Notes: a model not told the origin generated them from the letters alone. Positions 19,091 through 30,049 are shown, counted from the first letter of the stretch. The stretch is 64,000 nt of DNA from Tritrichomonas musculus (GCA_039105265.1 JAPFFF010000032.1:124001-188000), one strand, 5' to 3'. A program made the numbers and translations.

Positions 19091-20809
19091 TTATGGGGAT
19101 GCCAATTTAGCCATAGATATAGCTTCATCTAATCCGGAATTCGCAGCTTTTACAATCATATGAGCGGCTATTTTATCGTTCTGGGCAATTCCCCTACCTA
19201 ATCTGGCCATTACGCCTGCATTGAGCATCGCCTCTGGAATATTCTTTTTTGCAGCATCCAAAAAGAGTGAAGCAGCAAAATCATCGCAAGATTCATCAGT
19301 GGCAGCAAGTAATGATGCAAGTGATGCAGCTATTTCTGGTTGATTGAATTCGATTGAAGATCTTGTTAAAAAGTCAAGCAATGTAGCTCTATCATTTGGA
19401 TCGATTAAACCTAATTTAGATGCAAAATTATCCTCGCCATCTTTATCAATATCTACGTTAAAGATAAGGAAGCATTTTTTCAGTGCCTCTGTTGGGTAAA
19501 TTTTCATTTGCTTATCAGCTTTTTGAATATTTTCATAAAATATATCTTCAATGAATGGTTGCTCTGGTGGAGTTAATTTTGGCTTTGGGCACCAATGCTG
19601 CATTGAAGGTTCTCCGGATTGTTGTTGTTGCGAGTTATTTAAGTTTTGGTCACTTTGCGTTGAATTAGTGGATTGGTCTAAATTAGTCATTGATTGTTTA
19701 TTTGAAATTTCTGTACTGTTGCTTATATTTTCTGTACTATTATTATTGCTAATTGCTTCACTAGTATTTTGATTTGCTTCTTCTGGTTCAATTTCATCAT
19801 CAAAAGGAGCAGATTTTATTTCTTCTTCTTGTTGAATAAGAAGAGCAAGCTTTTGTTCAAGTTCTGCTTTTTCTTTTTGTAGCAAAGCAATTTTATTCGA
19901 AGCGTTAGTTGATTGCTTATTTACAGAATTCATGAAATTGTCAACTTTATCTGACTCTGCTTGAAGAATATTTTGTTCATTCTTTAGTTCTTCTATTTTT
20001 TCGGTTTCTGCTTGACATTCTTTTTCTGTATTTGAAATTTTTGCTTCTAATGATTCGATTTGTTTATCAGCATTATTTTTATTAATAGTGTTATTTTGAG
20101 TTTTTTCTTTTTTAGGATCAGTAGAAGACTTTTTAAGGTCGTTCACAATTTTTTCACCAAGAAAATCAAAATCGATAAGATCATTATGGATTAAATTTTC
20201 CAATAAAGTGCCATTGTCGATTTTAAAAACGCAATTGAAATCTACAAATTGAAAAAGTAAGCTGCATTCTTTGCCTTTATTTTTTACATATTTTATAATA
20301 AAGTTAATAATTTCAGTATCTTTGGAAAGATCTGTATTTCGATTTACATTTTCAAAAATGCGTAATAATATAAAGTATTCAACAGCTAAAAATTGTGGAT
20401 CTTTGCAAAAACTTTTCAAATTTGAAATTATATATTGGTCAAGGTTACTTGAAATCTCACTATATTGTGATATAAGATTAAGAACTGTAATTATATGTTC
20501 TTTGTATTTATTGGCTATAAACTGGCATGTTTCTTCAATAAATTGGTGGACATGATAAACCAAAGCGCTTTCTAAAAATAATAAAATATCTTGAATGTTA
20601 TTTGTATTAAGAACATTCAAGCAGTTGTGATCGTTGATTGATGAAACAAGGTTTTGAAAAGCAGCTTCTGTAAGGCCATCTTTAATATATAATGGGAGAT
20701 ATGAATTTGATAAATAAAGACTATGTAAAAGAGGTGAAAGAGATAAAAAAACATTTAAATCAGCATTATAAGGAGTACCATTATGATAAATGGTTGGTCC
20801 TCGCATCAT
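19091..20809 (-). CDS. BTB-like / coiled-coil / Sel1 protein
   Basis: A 572-residue protein of a trichomonad type. Residues 1-110 look like a BTB/POZ-like fold with a helical follow-on: a sequence of the form IYHNGTPYNADLNVFLSLSP, then LTEAAFQNLVSSIN and LLFLESALVYHVHQFIEET. Residues about 235-345 are a coiled coil (ESLEAKISNTEKECQAETE...LEQKLALLIQQEEE). A Ser/Asn/Gln-rich linker follows (about 350-410). The C-terminus has Sel1-like repeats (AASLFLDAAKKNIPEAMLNA, AHMIVKAANSGLDEAISMAK). The likely role is a scaffold or ubiquitin-ligase adaptor, inferred from BTB and Sel1 biology. The ATG overlaps a TTTTTCATATG initiator-like motif. It is divergent from the EF-hand gene across 94 bp. Confidence 0.75.
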   Translation of the reverse strand: MMRGPTIYHNGTPYNADLNVFLSLSPLLHSLYLSNSYLPLYIKDGLTEAAFQNLVSSINDHNCLNVLNTNNIQDILLFLESALVYHVHQFIEETCQFIANKYKEHIITVLNLISQYSEISSNLDQYIISNLKSFCKDPQFLAVEYFILLRIFENVNRNTDLSKDTEIINFIIKYVKNKGKECSLLFQFVDFNCVFKIDNGTLLENLIHNDLIDFDFLGEKIVNDLKKSSTDPKKEKTQNNTINKNNADKQIESLEAKISNTEKECQAETEKIEELKNEQNILQAESDKVDNFMNSVNKQSTNASNKIALLQKEKAELEQKLALLIQQEEEIKSAPFDDEIEPEEANQNTSEAISNNNSTENISNSTEISNKQSMTNLDQSTNSTQSDQNLNNSQQQQSGEPSMQHWCPKPKLTPPEQPFIEDIFYENIQKADKQMKIYPTEALKKCFLIFNVDIDKDGEDNFASKLGLIDPNDRATLLDFLTRSSIEFNQPEIAASLASLLAATDESCDDFAASLFLDAAKKNIPEAMLNAGVMARLGRGIAQNDKIAAHMIVKAANSGLDEAISMAKLASP

Positions 20810-20903
20810 ATGAAAAAATTATAAGGAAAGCTAAAACTTTCAAATTTTTTCTTTCAAAAAGTTTATAATTGAAAAATTCGTAGATTTTTGCTGGGCAAAA
20901 TAT
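20810..20903. promoter_or_regulatory. 94-bp divergent promoter, BTB-like/Sel1 and EF-hand genes
   Basis: Two head-to-head start codons leave only 94 bp, so both promoters must lie here or inside the genes. On the minus strand TTTTTTCATATG gives an initiator overlapping the start. On the plus strand no strong initiator is seen. Confidence 0.45.
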
Positions 20904-22004
20904 ATGGCGAAGCAAAGAAATGAGCAGCAAAGAAGAGAACGTTTTGATAAATATTTTTCTAAATTCGATGAGGATTCATCAGGTTACTTGAACTTAGGAG
21001 AATTTATTGATTTTTTAGAGGATTATAATAAGAGAGAACTACCTGACGAACAAAATGAATTTTTATTTCATGGTATTGATATAGATAATAGTGGAAAGAT
21101 TAATAAAGAAGAATTATGGCAGCTCGTTGAAGCTCTCAATAGCAATAATAGCCTTTATATCAATAAACTTTTCTTTCGGGCAGTTGATAAGAATAAAAGT
21201 CGTGAAATTGATGCTTCAGAATTTGTAAAATTAGCTAAAATCAATGGTTATGAAATAACTGAAGAAGAAGCTCAAAATCAAATTAGGAAATTAACGAGTA
21301 GATCAAATAAATTAACATTTGCTCAATTTTATAAAGTTATCACTGGTGAAGATATTCCAAAAGATACAGATCCATACGATGGAAAGATTCCTTTAAATAT
21401 TAAGCAAAGAAGCGCCAATAGCAATGCAAATGTCAACAGCAATGCAGATGTTAATAAAAACACTAGGTATATTACTGAAGCGGAGAAAAATCAGATTAAA
21501 GAACTTTTTGCAAAGTATGATAAAAGTAATAATGGGAAACTTGAGTTTGATGAATTTTTAAAGTTCATGATGGAAGGGCTTGAAATTGGTGATGTAAATT
21601 CCCCAACAGTTATTACACAAATGAGATTTTTATATGATGGTATGGATATTGATGCTTCTCATAACCTCGATGAAGATGAAGTCATCAGATGCTTAGAAAG
21701 CTTCAAAACCAATGACCTCAAATTCCTAACAAAGATGATTTTTCGTGGTGCTGACAAAGATAAATCTGGAAAAGTTAGTATTGAGGAATTAAAATATGCA
21801 GTTGATAACTTGGGTGAAGATGGATTTAATCAAGATGATTTTTACAATAAGTGTAGGCTTGAATTTGGGAAGAGAAAGAAAGAATTGGAATACTGGGAAT
21901 TTTACAAGATAATCTCAGGCGAAACACTAACTAAGAGCAGTCCTGATTATGATCCATATGAAGGAAGGTTTCCAGAAAAATCAAAATGCTGCCTCCTACT
22001 TTAG
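20904..22004 (+). CDS. Six-EF-hand calcium-binding protein with prenylation tail
   Basis: A 366-residue protein with two sets of three EF-hands. First set: DEDSSGYLNLGEF, DIDNSGKINKEEL and DKNKSREIDASEF. Second set: DKSNNGKLEFDEF, DIDASHNLDEDEV and DKDKSGKVSIEEL. Each loop has acidic residues at positions 1, 3 and 12, or a close variant, so most should bind Ca2+. An unstructured Asn/Ser-rich linker separates the sets, and each is followed by a similar closing block (FYKVITGEDIPKDTDPYDGK; FYKIISGETLTKSSPDYDPY), showing an internal duplication. The C-terminus KSKCCLLL is a CaaX box whose final Leu predicts geranylgeranylation, with an extra Cys that could be palmitoylated. The protein is likely a membrane-attached calcium sensor. 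Confidence 0.9.
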   Translation: MAKQRNEQQRRERFDKYFSKFDEDSSGYLNLGEFIDFLEDYNKRELPDEQNEFLFHGIDIDNSGKINKEELWQLVEALNSNNSLYINKLFFRAVDKNKSREIDASEFVKLAKINGYEITEEEAQNQIRKLTSRSNKLTFAQFYKVITGEDIPKDTDPYDGKIPLNIKQRSANSNANVNSNADVNKNTRYITEAEKNQIKELFAKYDKSNNGKLEFDEFLKFMMEGLEIGDVNSPTVITQMRFLYDGMDIDASHNLDEDEVIRCLESFKTNDLKFLTKMIFRGADKDKSGKVSIEELKYAVDNLGEDGFNQDDFYNKCRLEFGKRKKELEYWEFYKIISGETLTKSSPDYDPYEGRFPEKSKCCLLL

Positions 22005-22826
22005 ACTTTATTATTTTTTAGATATCTCTTTATTATGTTTTGTTGTTTTTCTGGTGCTACCTTAATATCTAAATCATTTACATATATGAATGGTTTTAAA
22101 ATTGTAAGTGTGTTAATGCCTTTTCCTTAATTAATTATAATTATTATTTTGAATTGACAGAAGAATAAGAATAATTATCTTTATTAGAGTTGATACAAGG
22201 AATTGAATTTTTAATATTTGATTGATATGGGAATATGCGAATTTTGTTTTAACAGATCTTTTTTTGCTAAAAATTGATATTTATAATCTTTTTTTAATCA
22301 TCATTTGTAGTTTTTTTTTTTTTTTTTTTTTTTTTTTCATATAACATTTCCAATATGATAAACGATTTCCTGAGGATATCAATATCAGATTTACAATCTG
22401 ATAATTGATGATCAAATGTAAGAAAGAGTCAATTTTGATATCGATTATCAAAATAACAAGCCTATTGAATATAATCAGAAGTAATAATTGTGAGAAAAGT
22501 GGTTGAATTTGTCAAGTAAAAAAACTGATTATAGATTTGTTCTATTTCATCATTTAATGAGTCATTGATTGGATCTATCAGTTGCTCATCTATTGCATTG
22601 CCTCAAAAAAAGGGATTTTCTGCTTTCAATTGAAAGTTAAAAACCGAATTAATGCAATTACTTGTAAAACAGAAAATGCACATTTTAATGGAATATCATT
22701 TGAAGAAGAGGTAAGCAACACATATAAACCTTTTGTTGTTTATCAATAATCAGGACTCCATGTGTCTTCTTATTGGAGTATTTCTTTTTGAATCTTATCT
22801 TCTTTAATAAAATTATATCTGACTCC

Positions 22827-22828
<2 letters not shown>
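22005..22828. other. Spacer with weak coding-like traces, left of the 14.75-kb repeat unit
   Basis: AT-rich sequence with a T run of about 25 near 22313-22338. Between about 22400 and 22800 short stretches look less AT-rich and weakly coding-like, but no family can be named. It may be the far side of the transposase remnant seen right of the unit (38050-39200), which would mean the unit landed in an older element. That is speculative. Confidence 0.25.

Positions 22829-22878
<50 letters not shown>
22829..22878 (+). repeat. T50 homopolymer at the left boundary of the 14.75-kb unit
   Basis: Fifty consecutive T directly precede the left terminal inverted repeat. A T45 run follows the right one in the same orientation, as expected if the unit inserted into a T tract. 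Confidence 0.85.
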
Positions 22879-22879
<1 letters not shown>

Positions 22880-23024
22880 GGCTTCAGTAAAAATCACCCC
22901 CTCAAATTCACTTAACGGCCAAATTGCCATTCAAATCAACTGGTGAAAAGTGCGATGTTTACTTCATTTCGCACTTTTCACCTTTGGTAGTATTCAATTT
23001 ACTTCATTTTTTATTCAATTTTAA
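22879..23024 (+). repeat. Left terminal inverted repeat
   Basis: Pairs with 37483-37628 on the other strand (three mismatches seen in 146). It contains an internal hairpin at 22942-22982 with a 14-bp stem GGTGAAAAGTGCGA and a 13-base loop. Confidence 0.85.
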
Positions 23025-23263
23025 AAATTCATTTTACACTTTTCACAGATGGGTCCCGACTCAATATGCTGGGACTTTTTGGGACTTAATAGGTTTTTTA
23101 TTTAATCATATTATGATATGTTTAATTATATAAGATTATCTTTAATTTTACCGATACAATTATTAAATATTTATTTATATTTAAAGATAATCATATTTTA
23201 ATCTTAAAAAATAAAATTGAAAGGAATATCATTCAAAATTTTGAGAGAAAAATATTATTTATC

Positions 23264-23590
23264 ATGGCGTCTGGAAAATGTATTCAAAAAGTTCCCGAAC
23301 TTTTTGATACGATTTTGATCGTTTATGAGTTTTTCATAGCTTTGAATAATTGGCCTTTTAGCTTGTTTAAACGGCGCCATTTTTATTCTTGGCATCATGA
23401 ATCAGGTTGCGAGGTTCTTCTGCAGGGAGCTTCGTTTAATTTGATTCTTGAGTGCCTAGATTGTGAAGCTCTTCTGCAGGGAGCTTCACAACCTAGGCTT
23501 CGAGATGATCTTTTAATTTCCAAACATTCTTCGATTTTTATGGCAATTTTGGATTCAAGAGCCATAATATGCTTGTTCCAGAACTATTGA
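23264..23590 (+). CDS. Possible 108-residue ORF in the inverted-repeat arm (unrecognised)
   Basis: The frame starts MASGKCIQKVPELFD and includes two copies of the phrase EVLLQGASFN / EALLQGASQP made by the direct repeat in the DNA. No family is recognised. The opposite strand also has a plausible frame (see 26255-26404), so which strand, if either, is coding is unclear. Low confidence that it is a gene. Confidence 0.2.
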   Translation: MASGKCIQKVPELFDTILIVYEFFIALNNWPFSLFKRRHFYSWHHESGCEVLLQGASFNLILECLDCEALLQGASQPRLRDDLLISKHSSIFMAILDSRAIICLFQNY

Positions 23591-24359
23591 TCGCAAAACT
23601 ACAACTTTATAATGCCTCGTTTCTGGAATTCTAATTTTTTTATCTCATAATTTACGGATTTTACAAGTTAAATGCCCATGATAACAAACTTCTGAGCTTA
23701 AAATGCTTGTTAAACTCAGTGGTTTCTATCATGAATGTTTGACTTTGAAAATAAGATTGAGATCAATCTAAATTGAAATAATAAAATACAAATCCCTTAT
23801 CATATAGCTTTTAAAAATTATTCTTTTTCCCTAGACTTTAAATTGATGGTCGTTTTAAGTTGAAAATGTCCGGTTCTAGCACATTTTCAAGCTTGAAATA
23901 GCATCATATTTTCTTTCAAAAAGATCAAATGTCAAAAAATTGTCATTAGCAATTTAAAGTATATCTTTTCTCAAATAATTGATATGTTATATGCTATTTT
24001 TGTTTAATACTCATTTTTTAAAAATAACTTTTTTTTTTTTTTTTTTTTTTTCACAAAAATTAAATTGTATTCAAATTATTTCTCTTAAATTTTCTATACA
24101 AATATAAATGATATTTATGTTTTATTGTTATTTAAAATAAATATAAATGGTATATATATTTATTATAACCTTTATAAGATATATATAATAAGTATAAAAA
24201 TGAAAATATTAATATTTTAAAGGTATATAAATAGTTCATTAATTGTGAACTTTTGGACGTTAAAGAAAAAATTAAAATAAATATATCTTGTTTAAATTAA
24301 TTTAGATATATAATTAAAATATAATATAATAGTATATAGATAACAAATATAAATATTAT
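23266..24359 (+). repeat. Left arm of a 1,094-bp inverted repeat
   Basis: Matches 25294-26387 in reverse orientation over 1,094 bases. I saw no mismatch or length change, even in the T23/A23 homopolymer. The arm includes a possible 108-codon frame (23264-23590) and, on the opposite strand, a shorter one. It also holds a 16-bp-stem hairpin around CTTCTGCAGGG near 23454-23497, in which CTTCTGCAGGGAGCTTC occurs for the second time. Confidence 0.9.
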
Positions 24360-25293
24360 AATATTTAAACTAATATTAAAACTCGCATAAACATCTTTAT
24401 TCGATTTTATTTCTTTATATAACTTTTACACTTTAATAAAACTTTTATTTCCCCAAAATAATTAAAATTTTCATTTTCATTGTTATTTTCAAAATCACTT
24501 AGACTTAAATATCATTCTTCATTTGGCCATCTAATTGAAGAAATGCCTCTTTTATAGAAATTATAACAATCTTTATTTCTATATAAATTTAAGTTATTTA
24601 TTAAAAAATCTATAAAGACATGGGCACATTGAATCCTTTTTCTACGACTTAATCACTTTAAAAGAGAATATTTCATTCTCAATATGCCAATGTGTATTAA
24701 ATTTTTGAGTCTAGGCCGAGGTTTAGGGCGGACAGCCTAACCTATACAATATAAGAAGTATTTGATTATTTTTAATGTTGTGGATGATATTTATTAAATG
24801 CTGCATAACTTTGATTGATTCAATCCATGAAAATCTTAAAGTTGATATAGTTAGAAAGTAATGTTTGCTAAGTAAATACATCGTTTACCGAGACGAGTCC
24901 ATTAAAAACTAAGGTATATAACTGCGATTTGGGGATGTTAAATCAATTTATAGCTGCAGGGTGCTTATATAGCTATTCCACCTGTCTCTTTTCCTTATAT
25001 CTATTATCACTCAATGATTTCACATACTATAAACAATACCAGTCAAGTTCAAAACCATTTAATTCTTATGAAATGTAGCAGAAGATAAGTACAATTGTCT
25101 GAATTATATTGGTACAATAGTGCACTTTATTCTTTTCCAAATGGAAGGTTTGGGTTTCAAATAGGTCTTCAATTATTTTATTTTTCGCTTTTGATTGGTT
25201 TGTTAAATTGAAGATTAATTGATTTTTAGATATAGATTAAATGAATAAATGATTAATTGAGAAAATAATGTGTTGAGATATTAATTAAATATA
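24360..25293. other. Spacer of the large inverted repeat
   Basis: 934 bp between the two arms. No gene is seen. A GC-richer motif, CTAGGCCGAGGTTTAGGGCG (near 24713), resembles motifs near 30080, 30262 and 30932. Confidence 0.5.
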
Positions 25294-26387
25294 ATAATAT
25301 TTATATTTGTTATCTATATACTATTATATTATATTTTAATTATATATCTAAATTAATTTAAACAAGATATATTTATTTTAATTTTTTCTTTAACGTCCAA
25401 AAGTTCACAATTAATGAACTATTTATATACCTTTAAAATATTAATATTTTCATTTTTATACTTATTATATATATCTTATAAAGGTTATAATAAATATATA
25501 TACCATTTATATTTATTTTAAATAACAATAAAACATAAATATCATTTATATTTGTATAGAAAATTTAAGAGAAATAATTTGAATACAATTTAATTTTTGT
25601 GAAAAAAAAAAAAAAAAAAAAAAAGTTATTTTTAAAAAATGAGTATTAAACAAAAATAGCATATAACATATCAATTATTTGAGAAAAGATATACTTTAAA
25701 TTGCTAATGACAATTTTTTGACATTTGATCTTTTTGAAAGAAAATATGATGCTATTTCAAGCTTGAAAATGTGCTAGAACCGGACATTTTCAACTTAAAA
25801 CGACCATCAATTTAAAGTCTAGGGAAAAAGAATAATTTTTAAAAGCTATATGATAAGGGATTTGTATTTTATTATTTCAATTTAGATTGATCTCAATCTT
25901 ATTTTCAAAGTCAAACATTCATGATAGAAACCACTGAGTTTAACAAGCATTTTAAGCTCAGAAGTTTGTTATCATGGGCATTTAACTTGTAAAATCCGTA
26001 AATTATGAGATAAAAAAATTAGAATTCCAGAAACGAGGCATTATAAAGTTGTAGTTTTGCGATCAATAGTTCTGGAACAAGCATATTATGGCTCTTGAAT
26101 CCAAAATTGCCATAAAAATCGAAGAATGTTTGGAAATTAAAAGATCATCTCGAAGCCTAGGTTGTGAAGCTCCCTGCAGAAGAGCTTCACAATCTAGGCA
26201 CTCAAGAATCAAATTAAACGAAGCTCCCTGCAGAAGAACCTCGCAACCTGATTCATGATGCCAAGAATAAAAATGGCGCCGTTTAAACAAGCTAAAAGGC
26301 CAATTATTCAAAGCTATGAAAAACTCATAAACGATCAAAATCGTATCAAAAAGTTCGGGAACTTTTTGAATACATTTTCCAGACGCC
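25294..26387 (-). repeat. Right arm of the 1,094-bp inverted repeat
   Basis: Reverse-complement partner of 23266-24359, ending at the base where the two flanks first differ (ggcgtctgg then atgataaa versus atcat). The identical frame continues here as 26063-26395 on the minus strand with two different first codons. Confidence 0.9.
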
Positions 26388-26404
26388 TTTATCATTCTAT
26401 TTGA
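26255..26404 (+). CDS. Possible 49-residue ORF opposite the 108-codon frame (unrecognised)
   Basis: The frame begins MMPRIKMAPFKQAKRP and continues with IIQSYEKLINDQNRIKKF and GNFLNTFSRR. The mix of basic and aromatic residues looks more protein-like than the opposing frame. It crosses the outer edge of the inverted repeat by a few codons. No family is known to me; offered only as a candidate. Confidence 0.2.
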   Translation: MMPRIKMAPFKQAKRPIIQSYEKLINDQNRIKKFGNFLNTFSRRLYHSI

Positions 26405-27973
26405 AACTTCAAAAAACTCATTTAAATCGAATTAAAAATATTATAGTTGCTCTAATTGTCTGGAAATAAATGGATTTTGAGTATTTTTTTCAAAATATCA
26501 AAATGAATTATTATATTTTGTCCATTTTACTTAAATTTTCTACATTAAATATGAAATTTACAAATTATTGGTGTTGATATTTTATTATTATGCGTTTTTA
26601 AAGTGAAATCTTCTTTTTTTTGGAGGTTTTCGTATATACAATAAACTTTAATATTAACTTTTTGAGAATATTATTTCCAAAAAAAAAATATTTTTATATC
26701 TTAAAATTAAATCGATATAATTTAGAATAAATAAATTAATTAAATTATAATAAATAATTAAATACTTTTAAAATGCTTAAACATATAAATCTATCCAAGA
26801 TTCAACGAGAAAAAACAAAAACAATTTTCTCCCATTTTTTAATATATTATACATTTATCTCGGTTAATAAACAATATTTCGAAAATTTAATAAATAAATA
26901 AGTTGTTAAATTTATATATAACTTTATATTATAAATATCATCTGAAAATGCTAAAAATTTAGATGAATAGAAAAATGCATTTGATCTTTCTTTTTACATA
27001 AATGGTTGATTAAAATATAAAGAAATATATAAATATTTTATTCTTTAAATATGTTTTTTAAAAAAATGAAAATATAATAAGATAAATTTATTTTAAAATG
27101 ATAAAAATACGTTATTTCAAGCCGGAACCCATCTCTTTTCACCAGAATTCAAAATATTTCGAAAAATAAAATATAAATATTATATGAGAAATTAAAACTT
27201 ATCAAAAAAATATTTTAAAAATAAGCTATCAGGAATCATAAGAAATTAATATTTAAAAATAGTTCCTTTTTATTAAAAATTGAAAATCTGCATATAATGG
27301 AGATATTATAAAATTAAGTATTTGACCATTTTTTAGATTAAATGTTAATATAAAAGATTAGTAAAAGTGAATATGATATTAAAATAAAGTAAAATTGAAC
27401 TTAAAAAGATTTAAAATATATCAAATATTTGAGGTTTTTCATAATTCAAAAAATCCAGTAAAATTATTCAAAAAAATCGTTATAAACACCTCCTATGATA
27501 TTATTTTTGAGTAATTCTCAAAAAAATTGTAGAATTATTAGCTATTATAATTTTCATTTAAAAATAATTATGATATTGATGTATATTATAAAAAAGATTT
27601 ATTTACGATATTTTACAATTGAATTAAGTTTCGAAAAAGAAAAATTCAAAGGGAAATTAGATTTTATTTTGGTGATAAATTAAATAAAAATTGAATGGTT
27701 ATTACACATTTAAATTGAAATAAATAAAATAATTGCAAACGTATATATAAGTCAATAAATTATAAACGCATTGAGAATAAAAAAATTTAAATTTTTTTTA
27801 ACTTGAATTAATTTTTTGTGATCAATGAGATTCTTTTCTTCGAATTAAAAAATAAATCAATTTGGAATTCATAGATTTACAAAAATGATATAGAAATTTT
27901 GTTAATAAATCGTTTTTATGCTTCTGAATTGCAATCGAATATACATTGAATTTTTCAATAAAATCAATTTTTG
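26388..27973. other. AT-rich gene-free stretch
   Basis: Very AT-rich with many stops in all frames and no recognisable coding or structured element. Confidence 0.45.
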
Positions 27974-27981
27974 AGGGGAAT

Positions 27982-28502
27982 CAGGGATGGTAAAAGAGTA
28001 ACTCGAGTAAACTCGGGTAAATAAACGGTTTCTACTCGAAATTTACTCGGGAAAATGTTCGAGTAAACCGTCTACTCGAGAGTGAAATTTTTTAATTCAC
28101 ATTTCATCATTTTCGAGTATTTTCTGTCAATTACTCTGAGTAAAATTGATTATTTAATAATAAAGTATTTTTGTATAAAATAAAAAGCTTATTTATCTTA
28201 TTTAAAATATTTTTATTTCTTATCTACTTTTGTTTTTTTAAATAAATCAAAATAATTTATGATCAAATGTAAATATATATGTTTTAATGAAATTTTGTGT
28301 CATATACAATCATTTTATTCATAAATTTAATAAACCAAAGTAAAGTTTGTAAAAAGATTGCTTTAATTCAATTTGGAATTAAATTTATTGTAATTAAGAA
28401 TACCATCAATAAGTAATTAAAATCTTATTTTTTTTTTAGTATTTATCATTTGTATAGTAAATAAATAAAAAAGCTTTTGAAATGTATTCTAAAAACTATT
28501 TT

Positions 28503-28539
<37 letters not shown>

Positions 28540-28734
28540 GAGTCGAACCAGTGATTACGAGTAAACTCGAGTAAATAAGTTATAATTGAATAGCATGAGT
28601 AAAGACGAGTAAAAATAAATTTAAAAACGGTTTTTTTACTCGAGTTTACTCGAGTAATATAGAGTACGAGGCTTACTCGAGTAAGAAAAATTTTCGAGTA
28701 GCCTTTCTTTACTCGTACTCGATTTCCATCCCTG
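27982..28734. mobile_element. Short non-autonomous hAT-type element (753 bp)
   Basis: The ends are CAGGGATGG and its complement CCATCCCTG, which fits the hAT terminal pattern YARNG. The element is flanked by a perfect 8-bp duplication AGGGGAAT (27974-27981 and 28735-28742), the hAT length. Both subterminal zones are packed with variants of ACTCGAGTAA in both orientations, like hAT transposase-binding clusters. There is no transposase frame. The centre holds an A30 run and, next to it, a perfect B-box on the minus strand (GGTTCGACTCC). Confidence 0.85.
28542..28552 (-). promoter_or_regulatory. Pol III B-box-like sequence inside the hAT element
   Basis: On the minus strand GGTTCGACTCC matches the B-box GGTTCGANTCC exactly and is followed by T30, a strong Pol III stop. 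No paired T-arm or upstream A-box was found. It could mark a SINE or tRNA fragment inside the element, or be chance. Confidence 0.25.
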
Positions 28735-28742
28735 AGGGGAAT

Positions 28743-30049
28743 GGAAATATCATTCATTCTTCAAATACTGAAAGAATTTTGATTTTTTTGATTATTAAGA
28801 AATATCCGATAACTACTTCATCATATGAATATAAATTATTTTTATCATAATGTATATTAAATATATAAAATATATAATATTCATCTGATTTTGTTTATAT
28901 TTATTATTATCTTAAATACATTTAAATTAATATATATTTTAAAAATTGTTTTGCTTTTTTAAAATTTCTAATGAATGTAAAAAATTTAGATAATCGCATT
29001 TTATATTTTTGCTTTTTCTTCTCAATTATTTTCCGATCAATTGAAAAAATGAGAGGATTTGAATGCCTTCTCAATGATATTACCTAACATTATCAGCTGT
29101 TTAAAAAACTTATCTTTAGTAACACCCCGTCATTTTTTTAAAAAACTTTCGATATAATGCATTAAAACAGAAATCGAAGTCCAAAAAAACAAAAAAAAAA
29201 AAAAAAAAAAAAAAAAACAATTGAATATTTTATTTAAGACATTAATCAAAAATCGGGCTCCGTCCAGCTCTATGTTTTTTAGTACAGTTTTAATATAGCG
29301 CCTTACTTTTTTCTCGATTTTCTTCGTCATGTGTTTTTTGAGCGACGTTTTTTTTTCTCAATCCCTAAGTAAATTATTGTAATACTTCTAATTTAACATT
29401 AAAAAAAATTAAATTTCTGATAATTTTTTTCTTGTCTTTAGTTTTTTCTATGAAATAATTATTCTTATTTTTTTTTTTTTTAAAGAACAGGAAATGAAAA
29501 TAATATAATTTAAAACAGCAGTATCATGTTATAATTTATTGTGAATATTGATGAGTTGTATTGTTGACATTTAAAATGGAATAATCTCATTCATTGAAAT
29601 TGAAAATCTGGATTATGTTCATTTTTGCATAAAAGCAATATATAATATTTTTTCAAACATATTTGATTAATATAGCACATTAAAATCCATGGATTTAGGG
29701 CGGAATAATCGTTGAATAGTTACCATGGTTAGATGGCTTATATTAGTTTTTATTATTAATTATTCATTATTATATTTATAAACCTATTTTAATAAAATAT
29801 AATTTATTATATATTAAGATATTTGAATTTAAAATTTTTTTCAGAATATTCAATTTTTTGATTTGTATAAAAGATGTTTAAAAAAAAAAATAAATATGTT
29901 TATATTTATAATCAATCATTTATTTTTTGAATTAATGTAAAAAATAAATTGTAATAAAGTTGATGATTTATTAAAACTATTCAATAAATAGTTTTATTTA
30001 TATAATATTAGAAAATTCATTTAATTAATATTATGTATTAAATGGGAAG
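28743..30049. other. AT-rich gene-free stretch with an A27 run
   Basis: No gene is seen. An A run of about 27 lies at 29190-29217. A GC-richer patch at 29690-29745 includes TTTAGGGCGG, also present near 24722. Confidence 0.4.

Noticed and set aside
22924-23133. 69-residue frame in the left terminal repeat
   Set aside because: It is created by the hairpin sequence of the repeat and runs into unrelated DNA; no coding features.
28446-28757. 103-residue minus-strand frame
   Set aside because: It crosses the right end of the hAT element and reads a homopolymer as a Phe run.
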